Shown in pieces: positions 14,642-24,900 of a stretch of DNA of 38,671 bases. Both the position numbers and the translations under genes were made by a program. The first letter of the stretch is position 1. The number at the start of each line of letters is the position of its first letter. Source of the stretch: ZC4RG29 sp032907565 (GTDB lineage: Bacteria; Bacteroidota; Bacteroidia; Cytophagales; Cyclobacteriaceae); assembly GCA_032907565.1 (NCBI GenBank), contig JAJJPK010000199.1, positions 1 to 38,671 of the forward strand. Reading direction: 5' to 3'. A model generated the notes under the pieces. The model saw only the letters and a list, made by a program, of their open reading frames with translations, made no database searches and had not been told where the DNA came from.

Positions 14642-17398
14642 TTACATTGTAAGATGACCAAATAGTCTCAACTCCCTCATCGTCCATGTCACCTCGTAAT
14701 CAAACGGCCGTCCTCTCCTTTCGCCATGGATAACCGATTCCGAGCGTGTTAGGACCAGCCGGACAAACCGACACGTGCGGGGATCAAAACGAATCTGTGT
14801 GAAGCTACCCGTCCCTTCTCCGTTGGCGACGACCTTTTCCCAGTTGCTTCCGTCGGCCGACACTTCAACATCAAAGCCGCGTGGCGACGTCTGGATCGGT
14901 GGCTGCCTGTTTTGTCCCCAGCCCCGGTTGATCGGTGGCGACCTGAACTGAATCTCCGAAAGGGTTACGGGCGATGGGAACTCAACCTGAAACCACATTC
15001 CCTCCTTCTGTGAGACTCCGGTCGTCCAACCTTCATAGGTGAAAGCACCGGTGGGCGAAGCCGTACTTCCCTTCCTGACTTCCCCGGAATGGCTGGCAGT
15101 AATCTTCCATGCAGGCGCCGGTTCGAGCACCTTCGGGACGGATGCCCAGAGTTCGTCAAACGTGTAGGGTCGAGTTTGTCCGGCCGTAGCCTTCCTGACG
15201 CGGGCTACATCGGCGGGCGTCACAAGCGGTGATTCATTCTCGAAATTCGCCCGTACAAACGATGCGACTGACGCAATCCATTCATCACTTTGGTTGCCCA
15301 TAGGCGCCATAATGGCTCCGGCGTACGACTTGCCCCCGATCTCTCCGCTTAACCCGTGCAGTAAAGTTTTGATGACGTAGTCGGGGTGCGCCTGAACCCT
15401 AGGCGATCCTACCAGCGATGGCGCCATAAGCTGGCCCGGACCAACCGGAGTTCCCGTGCCGAGCGGACCGTGGCACGTTGAGCAAAAGCTGTTATAGATA
15501 TCCATTCCCGCATCTACACGAGCCTTCTCTTCCTCGCTGAAGTTGGGATCGGGACGACCAAAGAACGCAGTAACCACAGGCGGGTCGAGTACCTGGGCGC
15601 CAACAAGCTGAACACCTGCAGAGGAGTCAGCTGTCATCACCTTTCTGACGCGGGCTTCCGTTCCGGGAATTTTCAGCAGCCTGCCAGTCATCATTGCACG
15701 CATTTTCACTTCGGTATCCTTGTCGTCCATCAACTCCAGGTAGTTGCGGGCAAGCGACAGGTCGCCCGCCTTATACAACGTTTCACTCGCCCACATCGCC
15801 TGAATGCGCATGCGGGGTTCGGGGTCGTTCATCAGACTTTTAACAAGCGAGGATTCCAGGGCGCCGATGCCCTCCAGGCACCACAAGGCGTGAAACCTCG
15901 CCAGAAGGTTGTCGCTATTGCGCACCATGTCGACGAGCGCGGGCGCGACCGACTTATCGCGGCGCTGAACAATAACCTGCTGGGCCATATCACGCCACCA
16001 GCCGTTGGGATGTTCAAGATGCCTCAGGAGTTCAGCAGTGGACTCCTCGTACATGCGCGGCTGTGTTGCATCGCGTTTAAAGTCTTTGTGGGTCAGGCGC
16101 CAGATACGGCCGAGTCCGACAATTTTGTCGAGCTGGTATTGTTCGATCTTCACCCGCAGGTAGGATCCAACCGGCGTCCATTCACCTTCCTGGATGATGC
16201 CGTGATACATGTCGACGATGTACATGGTACCATCCGGCGCAGTAGCCATATCGACCGGGCGGAATAACGGATCCGTTGAGCGGATAAATTCCGATTGCTC
16301 CTCCTGGTACACGTTGTGAAGTATCGTGAGGCCCTCGTTGACCACGGGGTTGACTTGTCGTACGATACGCGCCACGGGCTCACCATAGAAGTACTGGCCC
16401 CTAAGTGCTTCGGGCAGCCGATGACCGCGGAACACATCATTTCCGGCGGCACCCGTAACGCGATTGAGACTCCCGTCGGGCACCCGGACAGCCGCCATAC
16501 CGCCTTGCATGTCGGCAATTCCTATCGGTGCGCCCCAGGGGATGTCAAATCCTTCAGCGAAATTTTGCTCTACGATGTAGTCTCCATAGTGGATAGGAAA
16601 CTGAAAATAGGATGGCAGCCCCGTTGCTCCTCCCTGAAACCAGAGCTTTCCGTCATCGTCGTGTGTCACGCCCCATTGGCCATGGTTAGAGCCTGTCGAT
16701 TCCCGGATCACACCTTCGGGCGTCTCCCGGACGCGGAAGGGGTTAACGGTACTGTAGAGCCAGTTGTCCATGCCCCAGTAGAGAAAAGCTTGCTGGTGCT
16801 CCACGTTTCCGGCACGGCCAAAGTTGTCGGTAAAGAATTCTTTCTTGTCGGCCTTCCCATCGCCGTCGGTGTCGGTATACTTGTAGACGTTGTCGGCATT
16901 GGACTCCATGGTCAGTACGCTGTTTGGTCCGTAGGGCAATACAAAGCGGGGGAACACCAGGCTATCGACAAACAGCCCGCCCGTTTCATAGATGCCGTCG
17001 TTATCCTTGTCCTCCCATCTTGAGATGCCGCTGACCGGATCCAGGGTACCGTCCGAGTCGGCGGTGAGCATATAGGTGCGCAGCTCCAACACATACATTC
17101 GGCCGTTGCCGTCGAATGCAATGGCTCCAGGCTGTTGTACCTGAGGTTCGGTGAGTACGGGTTCCATCTGGAAGCCCGGCTGAAGCAGAAACTTCTCTGC
17201 CTGTTTTTCCACTGGTAGCGGCAGCACGGGAGGCTTGGGTTCAAGGTCGATACCTTTCCAATATGGGCTCGTCGTGTCGGCGCCTTCGGGCAGCGTAACC
17301 ACCGGCCACTTTTCGCGGCCGTCACGCGAACAGGAGATGTACACGAGCAGGACCGGAAAAAGCACGGCAGCGCGCCGCAGTAAAGCGGGTAAGATCAT
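14642..17398 (-). CDS. PVC-type heme-binding lipoprotein: propeller dehydrogenase-like, HEAT repeats, cytochrome c, discoidin-like C-terminus
   Basis: The 918-residue protein begins with a lipoprotein signal peptide (LLVYISC, lipidated C23). A beta-propeller region of about 60-460 resembles membrane-bound dehydrogenase domains related to sugar dehydrogenases, with DTDGDGKADKKEF-like calcium loops. HEAT-like helical repeats follow at about 460-600. A c-type heme motif C639-S-T-C642-H643 heads a cytochrome domain of about 625-730. The C-terminal part (about 775-918, FQVEFPSPVTLSEIQFRSP and later TCRFVRLVLTRSES) is an F5/8 type C carbohydrate-binding-like domain. It would oxidise an envelope substrate and pass electrons to its own heme. 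A second protein of this class is encoded at 33003, but without the discoidin domain. Substrate and acceptor are not known. Confidence 0.92.
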   Translation of the reverse strand: MILPALLRRAAVLFPVLLVYISCSRDGREKWPVVTLPEGADTTSPYWKGIDLEPKPPVLPLPVEKQAEKFLLQPGFQMEPVLTEPQVQQPGAIAFDGNGRMYVLELRTYMLTADSDGTLDPVSGISRWEDKDNDGIYETGGLFVDSLVFPRFVLPYGPNSVLTMESNADNVYKYTDTDGDGKADKKEFFTDNFGRAGNVEHQQAFLYWGMDNWLYSTVNPFRVRETPEGVIRESTGSNHGQWGVTHDDDGKLWFQGGATGLPSYFQFPIHYGDYIVEQNFAEGFDIPWGAPIGIADMQGGMAAVRVPDGSLNRVTGAAGNDVFRGHRLPEALRGQYFYGEPVARIVRQVNPVVNEGLTILHNVYQEEQSEFIRSTDPLFRPVDMATAPDGTMYIVDMYHGIIQEGEWTPVGSYLRVKIEQYQLDKIVGLGRIWRLTHKDFKRDATQPRMYEESTAELLRHLEHPNGWWRDMAQQVIVQRRDKSVAPALVDMVRNSDNLLARFHALWCLEGIGALESSLVKSLMNDPEPRMRIQAMWASETLYKAGDLSLARNYLELMDDKDTEVKMRAMMTGRLLKIPGTEARVRKVMTADSSAGVQLVGAQVLDPPVVTAFFGRPDPNFSEEEKARVDAGMDIYNSFCSTCHGPLGTGTPVGPGQLMAPSLVGSPRVQAHPDYVIKTLLHGLSGEIGGKSYAGAIMAPMGNQSDEWIASVASFVRANFENESPLVTPADVARVRKATAGQTRPYTFDELWASVPKVLEPAPAWKITASHSGEVRKGSTASPTGAFTYEGWTTGVSQKEGMWFQVEFPSPVTLSEIQFRSPPINRGWGQNRQPPIQTSPRGFDVEVSADGSNWEKVVANGEGTGSFTQIRFDPRTCRFVRLVLTRSESVIHGERRGRPFDYEVTWTMRELRLFGHLTM

Positions 17399-17444
17399 AA
17401 GAATGTAAGGAAGGGGATTTGGATCAATTGCGATTGGCTCAGAT

Positions 17445-17478
17445 CAAATTTAAAGTATACTGATTCCCAATATGTCAA
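17445..17478 (-). promoter_or_regulatory. Candidate promoter for the heme lipoprotein gene
   Basis: Read on the minus strand, TAAATTTG (17452 to 17445) is a perfect TAnnTTTG box. A TTG at 17478-17476 lies 23 bases upstream, at the long end of the allowed spacing. Transcription would start about 40 bases before the ATG at 17398. Confidence 0.45.
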
Positions 17479-17619
17479 GAAGTGGTGTTTTTGCCAATGG
17501 CCCTTTGATCTCTGGCGCGTTTTTTATCCGAGACATGCAAAACGGGCTTTCGCGCCTATCAAAATTTTGTTGGACTTTCCCGTGAATTGGATTATCTAAC
17601 TTCCCAAAATCCAGATATC

Positions 17620-18480
17620 ATGAAAACGACGGTCAAAGGACTTACCATCACGTTCGCCGCGATAGTGATGATGATCGCGGCACCCCTTGTCTCCGCCCAG
17701 GAAATTGGGTTGCAGATGGGAAGCTTTCGCGATCTCCTGCGTCAGGACGTCCGCATGGCCTTTGCCCGAATGAAAGAACTTGGTATCCGCGAACTCGAAG
17801 GTGGCTTTGCTCGCGGGATGAGCCGGGAGGAATACAAAAAGCTCTTAAAGGAATACGACATAACCATCGTGGCTACAGGAGCTGCCTTTGAGCGGCTGGA
17901 ACAGCCCGACAGCCTCAAGAAGATCATTGCCAACGCAAAGGATCTCGGCGCGAAGTACGTTGTATGCTACTGGATTCCCCACGACGGGGATAATTTCACG
18001 TTCGAAGACATGAAGCGCGCAGTGACGGTTTTCAATACCGCCGGAAAGACGCTCAAGGAGAACGGACTAACCTTTGCCTATCACCCGCACGGGTACGAGT
18101 TCCGTCCGTACGAAGGAGGCAAGGGCACGATGTTCGAGTACATGATGGACAACACCAATCCGGAGTACGTGAGCTACCAGATGGATGTATTCTGGATCAA
18201 AAACCCGGGTCAGGATCCTGTTGCGTTGTTGAAGAAGTACCCCGATCGCTGGAAGATGCTCCACCTGAAGGACCGTCGGATCGGTACGCCCAACAACCCC
18301 AACGGCCGGCAGGACAAGGAAAGCAATGTCGTTTTGGGTACCGGTGATGTGGGCATTGCCGAAGTCATGAAAACAGCCATGGAATTGGGGATCAAGCACT
18401 ATTTCATCGAAGACGAGTCGTCGCGCGCCCTTGAGCAGGTTCCCCAGAGCATCGCCTTTCTCAGGTCGCTGAAGCTTTAA
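17620..18480 (+). CDS. Exported sugar phosphate isomerase/epimerase-like TIM barrel protein
   Basis: From ATG 17620 the product has 286 residues: a Sec signal peptide of about 25 residues ending in VSAQ, then a xylose-isomerase-like TIM barrel (AP endonuclease 2 family). Probable metal and substrate residues lie in RELEGGF, YHPHGYEF, YQMDVFWI, LHLKDR and FIEDESS, in the order expected for the family. A TTG 33 bases upstream is in frame but would spoil the signal peptide. Relatives typically sit with Gfo/Idh oxidoreductases in sugar or 3-keto-glycoside pathways, and here it is divergent from the heme propeller gene. The periplasmic location and family are clear; the sugar is not. Confidence 0.9.
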   Translation: MKTTVKGLTITFAAIVMMIAAPLVSAQEIGLQMGSFRDLLRQDVRMAFARMKELGIRELEGGFARGMSREEYKKLLKEYDITIVATGAAFERLEQPDSLKKIIANAKDLGAKYVVCYWIPHDGDNFTFEDMKRAVTVFNTAGKTLKENGLTFAYHPHGYEFRPYEGGKGTMFEYMMDNTNPEYVSYQMDVFWIKNPGQDPVALLKKYPDRWKMLHLKDRRIGTPNNPNGRQDKESNVVLGTGDVGIAEVMKTAMELGIKHYFIEDESSRALEQVPQSIAFLRSLKL

Positions 18481-18517
18481 GCTTCCCCTTGTAGCAATTC
18501 ATAGCACGTATACCCTA

Positions 18518-18554
18518 CCCGAGACCTGGCCCGGTCTCGGGCAATTATTTTTTT
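18518..18554 (+). terminator. Intrinsic terminator after the sugar isomerase gene
   Basis: A perfect 9-base stem CCCGAGACC (18518-18526) and GGTCTCGGG (18533-18541) with a 6-base loop is followed by CAATTATTTTTTT. It lies 38 bases after the stop and insulates the tetR operon promoter. Confidence 0.85.
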
Positions 18555-18671
18555 ACCACGCCAAAATATTCGGCGTCCTCGCACGACTAATGGGCTGTGT
18601 GGGTGAAAAAAAATCAAAAAAAGAAGGGGAAAAGTCCAACCTGGGCCAAAAAAGGCCGTTAAAGGAAACCG

Positions 18672-18709
18672 TGGAAACTTTTGGGATCTAAAATGTTTCC
18701 ATAGTTTTG
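18672..18709 (+). promoter_or_regulatory. tetR efflux operon promoter with overlapping inverted-repeat operator
   Basis: TTTG at 18680-18683 and TAGTTTTG at 18702-18709, 18 bases apart, match the Bacteroidota -33/-7 consensus exactly. An inverted repeat TGGAAAC (18672-18678) and GTTTCCA (18695-18701) surrounds the -33 box and touches the -7 box, where a bound TetR dimer would block polymerase. A further GGAAAC at 18664-18669 adds a direct half-site. The predicted transcript would begin within a few bases of the ATG at 18718, so the mRNA is nearly leaderless. Confidence 0.75.
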
Positions 18710-18717
18710 CGTCCCTT

Positions 18718-19368
18718 ATGGAAGACCTAGAGACCCGACACAAGTTACTTAAAGGAGCCGAAGAGCTGTTTATGCGCTATGGGGTGAGGAGCATCACCAT
18801 GGACGAGATAGCCCGGCATCTGTCGATTTCCAAGAAGACGCTGTACCAGTATTTCGCCGACAAGGACGACATCGTGGCTTCGGTAACGGAAACGCACCTG
18901 AACCGGGAGCGCGAGGAATACCTGGCGAACACCAGCACGGCCCGCAACGCAGTGGAGGAGTTGGTGAACCTTTCCCTGTGCATGAAGGAGAACCTGAAGG
19001 GAATGAATCCGTCGCTGTTGTTTGACCTTCAGAAGTACCATCACAAGGCCTGGCGAATCTGGACCGAATTCAAGAATGTGTTCATCCGGAATTCGGTGAT
19101 CAACAACCTGAAACGGGGTATCGAGCAGGGTCTTTACAGGGACGACATCGATCCGGAGATCCTTGCGGTGGTTCGCATTGAAAGTGTTCAGTTGGGGTTT
19201 GACGAGCAGTTATTTCCCCGCGACCGATACAACCTTACGCAGGTCCAGACAGCCATCCTGGAACACTTTGTTCATGGCCTGCTTACCGACAAGGGTCGGA
19301 AGCTGTACCAAAAGTACCTGAAAGAAAAGCTCAAAGAAACCTCGTACCAAAACGATTTGTCGATATGA
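18718..19368 (+). CDS. TetR/AcrR family transcriptional repressor of the efflux operon
   Basis: The 216-residue protein has an N-terminal TetR helix-turn-helix at about 8-55 (LFMRYGVRSITMDEIARHLSISKKTLYQYFADKDDIV) and an all-helical ligand domain behind it. It is the first gene of the operon and its stop overlaps the outer membrane factor start as ATGA, so it is coexpressed with the pump it should control. The operator overlapping its promoter supports autorepression released by a pump substrate. The ligand cannot be inferred. Confidence 0.94.
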   Translation: MEDLETRHKLLKGAEELFMRYGVRSITMDEIARHLSISKKTLYQYFADKDDIVASVTETHLNREREEYLANTSTARNAVEELVNLSLCMKENLKGMNPSLLFDLQKYHHKAWRIWTEFKNVFIRNSVINNLKRGIEQGLYRDDIDPEILAVVRIESVQLGFDEQLFPRDRYNLTQVQTAILEHFVHGLLTDKGRKLYQKYLKEKLKETSYQNDLSI

Positions 19369-20813
19369 AACACAGCCTTCTGTTCCTTATTGTATTCGTC
19401 ACATCAATCGTTCAGCTCCGCGCTCAGCAGGACGACGCCACGTCGTTCGACCTGGAGGATTGCATCCGTTATGCGCTGGAGAACACCGTAGAGGTTCAGA
19501 ACGCCCGCATCGACGAACAGATCGCGAAAGCGAGGGTAAAAGAGACGGTAGGCATCGGCCTGCCGCAAATTGACGGTAGTGTCAACCTCACGCACAACGA
19601 AAAACTGCCCCGGTTCTTCATGCAATACGATCCCGACCAAATCGGATTCTTCGATCCCGGCGACATTCCCGGAATCGAGCCGGGTGATGTCGTGGCCTTT
19701 GGCAATTTCTTCCAGCTGCCCAGCAGTGGCGACGCCGGAATACACGTCAATCAGTTGATCTTTAACGCCTCCTATTTGGTAGGGCTGAAGGCGGCTGATA
19801 CGTACAGGGAACTCGCGTACAAAACGACCGAACAAACGCAGATACAGATTATCGAGAATGTACAAAAGGCGTACTACGCGGTGCTGGTCAATAACGAAAG
19901 GATCGCACTGTTCGACAACAACATCGCACGGGTTGATTCCCTTTTGCGCACAACACGCGCGATGAATGAGAACGGGTTTGCAGAAGACATCGATGTCGAC
20001 CGCGTGCGGGTAACCCTCAACAACCTTAAGTCGGAGCGCCTTAAGTTCCTCAACCTGCAGGCGCTGAGTCTGGGATTGCTGAAGTTCCAAATGAACTATC
20101 CGATTGACAAGCCTCTTACCATTAAGGGAAGTCTGAGTGAACTTTCCGTTGAAGAGGACCTCTTCGAGCAGTATGAAGACGGATGGGACCATCGCAACCG
20201 TATCGAGTACGAGTTGCTCGATGTTCAGCGGCGGCTCCAGGAACTTGACATAAAAAACAAGTTCTCTGCGTCGCTGCCGAGTCTTTCGGCCTTCTTCAAC
20301 TTCGGCTACACGACGCAATCACCCGACATCGGGGGCTTGTTCAAAACCGAGTCCGGCGTCGCATCTACTGCGCTGTACGGACCCGACAAGTGGTACAACT
20401 ATTCGAATTTCGGACTCACTTTGAACGTGCCGATCTTCAGTGGACTTCAGCGCAACTATCGCATGCAACAAGCGCGACTCAACTTGCTGAAGATCGAAAA
20501 CAGCTACACGTCGCTGAAACAGAGCATCGATCTGAGTATCCAGCAGAACACGACCACGTTCAAGAACTCGCTGGAGACGCTGAAGTCGCAAGAGGAGAAC
20601 ATGGAGTTGGCCGAAAAGGTGGCGCGCGTGACAAAGATCAAATATGAACAGGGCGTTGGCTCCAGTATAGAAGTCACGGACGCCGAAAGCAGCCTGCGCG
20701 AAGCCCAGGTCAACTATTACAACGCACTCTATGATGCCATCCTTGCGAAGATCGACCTGGATAAGGCGTACGCAAAGATTGATCCCGCACAATACACAAC
20801 CGACACTAAATAA
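19365..20813 (+). CDS. TolC-family outer membrane efflux protein
   Basis: The 482-residue product has a Sec signal peptide (first 20 residues, ending LRAQ) and two outer membrane efflux protein repeats with long alpha-helical heptad stretches, including FDLEDCIRYALENTVEVQNARID near the start and YEQGVGSSIEVTDAESSLREAQ near the end, both hallmarks of TolC-like channels. It forms the trimeric outer membrane duct of the tripartite pump. Its ATG overlaps the tetR stop by 4 bases, and the adaptor gene follows after 22 bases. Confidence 0.94.
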   Translation: MKHSLLFLIVFVTSIVQLRAQQDDATSFDLEDCIRYALENTVEVQNARIDEQIAKARVKETVGIGLPQIDGSVNLTHNEKLPRFFMQYDPDQIGFFDPGDIPGIEPGDVVAFGNFFQLPSSGDAGIHVNQLIFNASYLVGLKAADTYRELAYKTTEQTQIQIIENVQKAYYAVLVNNERIALFDNNIARVDSLLRTTRAMNENGFAEDIDVDRVRVTLNNLKSERLKFLNLQALSLGLLKFQMNYPIDKPLTIKGSLSELSVEEDLFEQYEDGWDHRNRIEYELLDVQRRLQELDIKNKFSASLPSLSAFFNFGYTTQSPDIGGLFKTESGVASTALYGPDKWYNYSNFGLTLNVPIFSGLQRNYRMQQARLNLLKIENSYTSLKQSIDLSIQQNTTTFKNSLETLKSQEENMELAEKVARVTKIKYEQGVGSSIEVTDAESSLREAQVNYYNALYDAILAKIDLDKAYAKIDPAQYTTDTK

Positions 20814-20835
20814 CTAAACGTAGCTCATCACATCC

Positions 20836-21942
20836 ATGAAAACGAATCTCAACAATAGGTCCAGTTTACTTTCCCTTACGGCTGTCATTGCAATGGCAAT
20901 CATTGTAGCGGCGTGCAGCGCCACGACCCGGGAGAACGAAAAACAGGCGCGGCTTGAGAAGCTTAGGAAAGACCATGCCGCGCTCAGCGACCAAATACGG
21001 AAGCTTGAAGCCGAGATTGCTGAAGAAAATCCCGACACGCTAAGTGTGAGAGCCAAGAGCGTTTCAGTGTCTGTGCTTAAAGCACGTCCTTTCGATCACT
21101 ACGTGCAGACGCAGGGTCGCGTCGAATCGGAATACAACATCATGGTAAGCGCGCAGACCATGGGCTTCGTAACTGCCGTGTACGTGCGAGAAGGGCAAAG
21201 TGTATCCAAGGGTCAGACACTGGCCCAACTGGACAACTCCGTCATCCTGCGTAACATCGAGGCGATGAAGGCCCAACTCGAGCTTGCTACCTCAGTCTAT
21301 GAACGCCAGAAAAATCTGTGGGACCAAAAGATCGGAACGGAGGTGCAGTACCTCCAGGCCAAGACCAACAAAGAAAGCCTCGAAAAGCAGCTCGCTTCCC
21401 TGCAGGAGCAAAATGAAATGATCGTAAAGATCGGCGAAAGTATTTCGCCGGGCATGCCTGCAGTTCGCATCGTTAACAACGCCGACCTGAAGCTCACCGC
21501 AGATGTATCGGAGGCGTACGTTACGCGCATCCAGAAAGGCAACAAGGTGTTTGTCAACATTCCTGAGCTCAAGCAGGATCTTGAGGCAAAGGTCACATTC
21601 GTGGGCAGAACCATCGATCCCCTCTCCCGGACGTTCAGGGTCGAGGTCAAACTTCCTTCCCTGGAAAATCTCAGGCCTAACATGACCGGCGTCATCCGCG
21701 TCATCTTCCACTCCGAAGAGAATGCGCTGGCTGTTCCGGTCAACCTGGTGCAGGATGTGAACGGTGAGAAGGTGGTGTATGTGGCTGAAAAGCAGGACAA
21801 GCATACGGTAGCACGTAAAAAGGTGGTAACCGTTCACGGCGTGTATGGCAACCTGGCGCAGGTAGATGGACTGGAGGAAGGTGATTCCATCATCATCGTG
21901 GGATACCAGGGTCTTAACGACGGTGACGTTGTCAGGATCTGA
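20836..21942 (+). CDS. RND periplasmic adaptor (membrane fusion lipoprotein)
   Basis: The 368-residue protein has a lipoprotein signal (VAAC, lipidated C27), a short charged coiled coil at 31-65, the lipoyl half-motifs (YVREGQSVSKGQTLAQLDNS), a helical hairpin at about 130-185, a beta-barrel domain (VTRIQKGNKVFVNIPE) and a membrane-proximal domain ending GLNDGDVVRI. It bridges the RND pump and the outer membrane channel. The extra N-terminal coiled coil before the lipoyl domain is seen in many Bacteroidota adaptors. It lies between the OMF and RND genes, 46 bases before the latter. Confidence 0.94.
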   Translation: MKTNLNNRSSLLSLTAVIAMAIIVAACSATTRENEKQARLEKLRKDHAALSDQIRKLEAEIAEENPDTLSVRAKSVSVSVLKARPFDHYVQTQGRVESEYNIMVSAQTMGFVTAVYVREGQSVSKGQTLAQLDNSVILRNIEAMKAQLELATSVYERQKNLWDQKIGTEVQYLQAKTNKESLEKQLASLQEQNEMIVKIGESISPGMPAVRIVNNADLKLTADVSEAYVTRIQKGNKVFVNIPELKQDLEAKVTFVGRTIDPLSRTFRVEVKLPSLENLRPNMTGVIRVIFHSEENALAVPVNLVQDVNGEKVVYVAEKQDKHTVARKKVVTVHGVYGNLAQVDGLEEGDSIIIVGYQGLNDGDVVRI

Positions 21943-21988
21943 TTAACCGATCGCGGCGACGAGTGTAAATCTTCTAAGTAACGTCTGT

Positions 21989-24900
21989 ATGAAGGATATC
22001 GAAAAGGAATTTAAGCCGACCAGCTGGGCGGTCGACAATAAAGTCACCATTTACGTGGCGACAGTTATAATATGCCTGGCGGGAATCTTGACTTACATGA
22101 GACTCCCCAAGGAAAACTTTCCTGAGGTGGTTTTCCCTCAGATCTACGTCGCCACCATCTATCCGGGATCGGCGCCTGCTGACATTGAAAATCTCATCAC
22201 CAAAGAGATCGAAAAGGAGGTAAAGTCCATCAACGGTGTCAAGAAGGTGACGAGCAACTCGGTGCAGGACTTCTCTAACGTCATCATTGAGTTCGATCCT
22301 AAGATTACCATTGAAGAAGCCAAACAGGAAGTGAAGGACGCCGTTGACCGGGCGCGCCAGAATCTTCCCACTGATTTGGAAAACGATCCCGAGGTAATGG
22401 AGATCGATATCTCCGAAGTGCCGATTATGAACATCAACCTTGCTGGTGATTACGACCTGCAGACGCTCAAGCGCTATGCTGAGCAAATGCAGGATCGCAT
22501 TGAGGGCTTACCTGAAATCAGGCGGGTAGACATTATTGGTGCATTGGATCGTGAAATACAAATCAACGTCGACCTGTATAGGGCTACGCTGGCCGGGGTA
22601 AGCCTGGATGACATCACTCAGGCCATTTCCTCGGAGAACGTTATCATATCCGGCGGCCAGCTTTCTGTCGATGGCATGAAGCGCTCCCTCAGCGTAAACG
22701 GTGAATACACTAACGCGGATCAGATTGCCAATACCGTGGTGGGTTCCATCATGGGAGGCAAGGTATATCTGAAGGACGTTGCTGAAGTGCTGGACACGTT
22801 TGAAGAGCAGGAAAGCTTTGCACGGCTGAATAAGAAGAATGTCATCACGCTCAACGTGATCAAGCGGAGTGGCGAGAACCTTATTAATGCTTCCGACAAG
22901 ATTAGCGAGATCGTCGACGAGTTCGAAGCACATATCCTCCCCGCGGGATTGGACATTACCATCACCAATGACCAGTCGGACTACACCAGGATGACCCTGC
23001 ATGACCTGATCAATACGATCATCATCGGGTTTGTCCTCGTGACGGTTATTCTCATGTTCTTCATGGGTGCAACCAACGCTATGTTTGTGGCGCTGTCCGT
23101 GCCCATATCCAGCTTTATAGCGTTCCTGGTCTTCCCTACCCTCGACTTCACGCTAAACATGATGACGTTGTTCTCGTTCCTGCTGGCGCTCGGCATTGTT
23201 GTCGACGACGCTATCGTGGTCATCGAGAACACCCACCGCGTTTTTGCCAACGGGAAGGTGCCTATTCGGAAGGCTGCAAAAATTGCCGCTGGCGAGGTCT
23301 TCCTGCCGGTATTGTCTGGAACGCTGGTAGTGCTTGCGCCTTTTGTTCCGCTTGCCTTCTGGCCGGGCGTCATCGGGAAGTTCATGTACTTTCTGCCCGT
23401 GACCCTCATCGTTGCGCTCCTTGCTTCGTTGCTCGTGGCGTATATCATCAACCCGGTCTTTGCTGCCGACTTCATGAAGCCGCACGCTCCGAATCGCAGC
23501 AGGTCGAAGATTACGCGAGGGTTTAAAACCACGGCAATAGTCTTTGGAGCAATCGCGCTCATCGCGTACGCGAGTGGATCGTTTGGCATAGGCAACCTCG
23601 CGGTATTCCTCTATGGCCTTTATTGCCTGCACCATTTCTATCTCAAGGGCGTGATCGAACGTTTTCAAACCAGCTTTTGGCCGCGCGTCCAGGCTAGCTA
23701 TAAGCGCGTGATAAGCTGGTGCCTTGAAGGCTGGAGACCCGCAGGTATTTTCGCCGGTGTGTTCGCACTCTTCATCTTTTCGATTGTGTTTACGATGATC
23801 CGGCAACCACCTGTTGTATTCTTCCCTAACGGTGATCCCAACTTTATTTACACCTTTATCCGCATGCCTATCGGGACGGACCAGGTGGTCACTGATTCCG
23901 TCACGAGGATAGTGGAGGACCGCGTCATCCAGACGTTGGGCGACGACAACCCGCTTGTAGAGTCGGTAATTTCCAACGTCGCCATCGGGGCGAGTGAAAA
24001 TCCCTTCGATCAGGGCCTTCAGGCAAGTCCTCACCTTGGAAAGGTAACGGTGGCCTTTGTCAAGTTCGCTGAACGCGACGGGCAGTCGACGCGCGTGTAT
24101 CTCGACAAAATCCGCGAGGCAGTACAGGGTATCAAGGGGGCGGAAATTTCGGTGAGCCAGGAACAAAACGGGCCTCCTACGGGTAAGCCGATCAACATCG
24201 AAATTTCCGCAGAGGACTTCAATATACTTACTACGACCGCCGACAGGGTCAAACGTTATCTGGATTCCTTGCAAGTTCCCGGTGTAGAAGAGCTGAAGTC
24301 TGACTTCCAAAGCGATAAACCGGAGATTGTGATCAGAATTGATCGGGAAAAGGCAAACCGGGAAGGCATTTCCACCGGACAGATCGGAAGGACGCTTCGG
24401 ACTGCCATCTACGGTTGGGAGGTGTCAAAGTTCCGCGACGAGAACGATGATTATCCCATTCAACTTCGCGTGAAGGAAGAACAAAGGAACAACATCAATG
24501 AGCTGATGAACATCCCCATCACGTATCGGGATATGGCCATGGGTGGTGCAGTGCGTCAGGTCCCGTTGTCCGCCATCGCCACGGTAGAGTATTCCAACTC
24601 GTATGCAGGGATACGGCGGATTGATCAAAAGCGCGTGATCACGTTGTCGTCCAACGTACTGACAGACTACAACGCGAACGCAGTTGTTGCTGACATTCAG
24701 AAGAGCCTGGCCGGCTTCTCTGCTCCTGACGGCGTGGAGATCCGGATGACCGGTGAGCAGGAAGATCAGAAGGAAACGTCAGACTTCCTGGGCATTGCCT
24801 TCATGGCAGCATTTGCCTTGATCTTCATGATCCTGGTAGCTCAGTTCAATTCGACGAGCAAGCCCCTGATCATCCTGGCCGAGATTGTCTTTAGCCTTAT

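Noticed and set aside
17620..18480. The sugar-isomerase gene as part of the tetR efflux operon
   Set aside because: A strong intrinsic terminator (18518-18554) and a full promoter (18680-18709) separate them.
19404..20318. A 304-codon open frame antisense to the outer membrane factor gene
   Set aside because: The sense strand encodes an unambiguous TolC-family protein in a tight operon; the antisense product shows no recognisable motif.
23153..24310. A 385-codon open frame antisense to the RND pump gene
   Set aside because: It lies wholly inside a clear RND coding region, has a charged residue composition typical of a shadow frame, and shows no domain I recognise.
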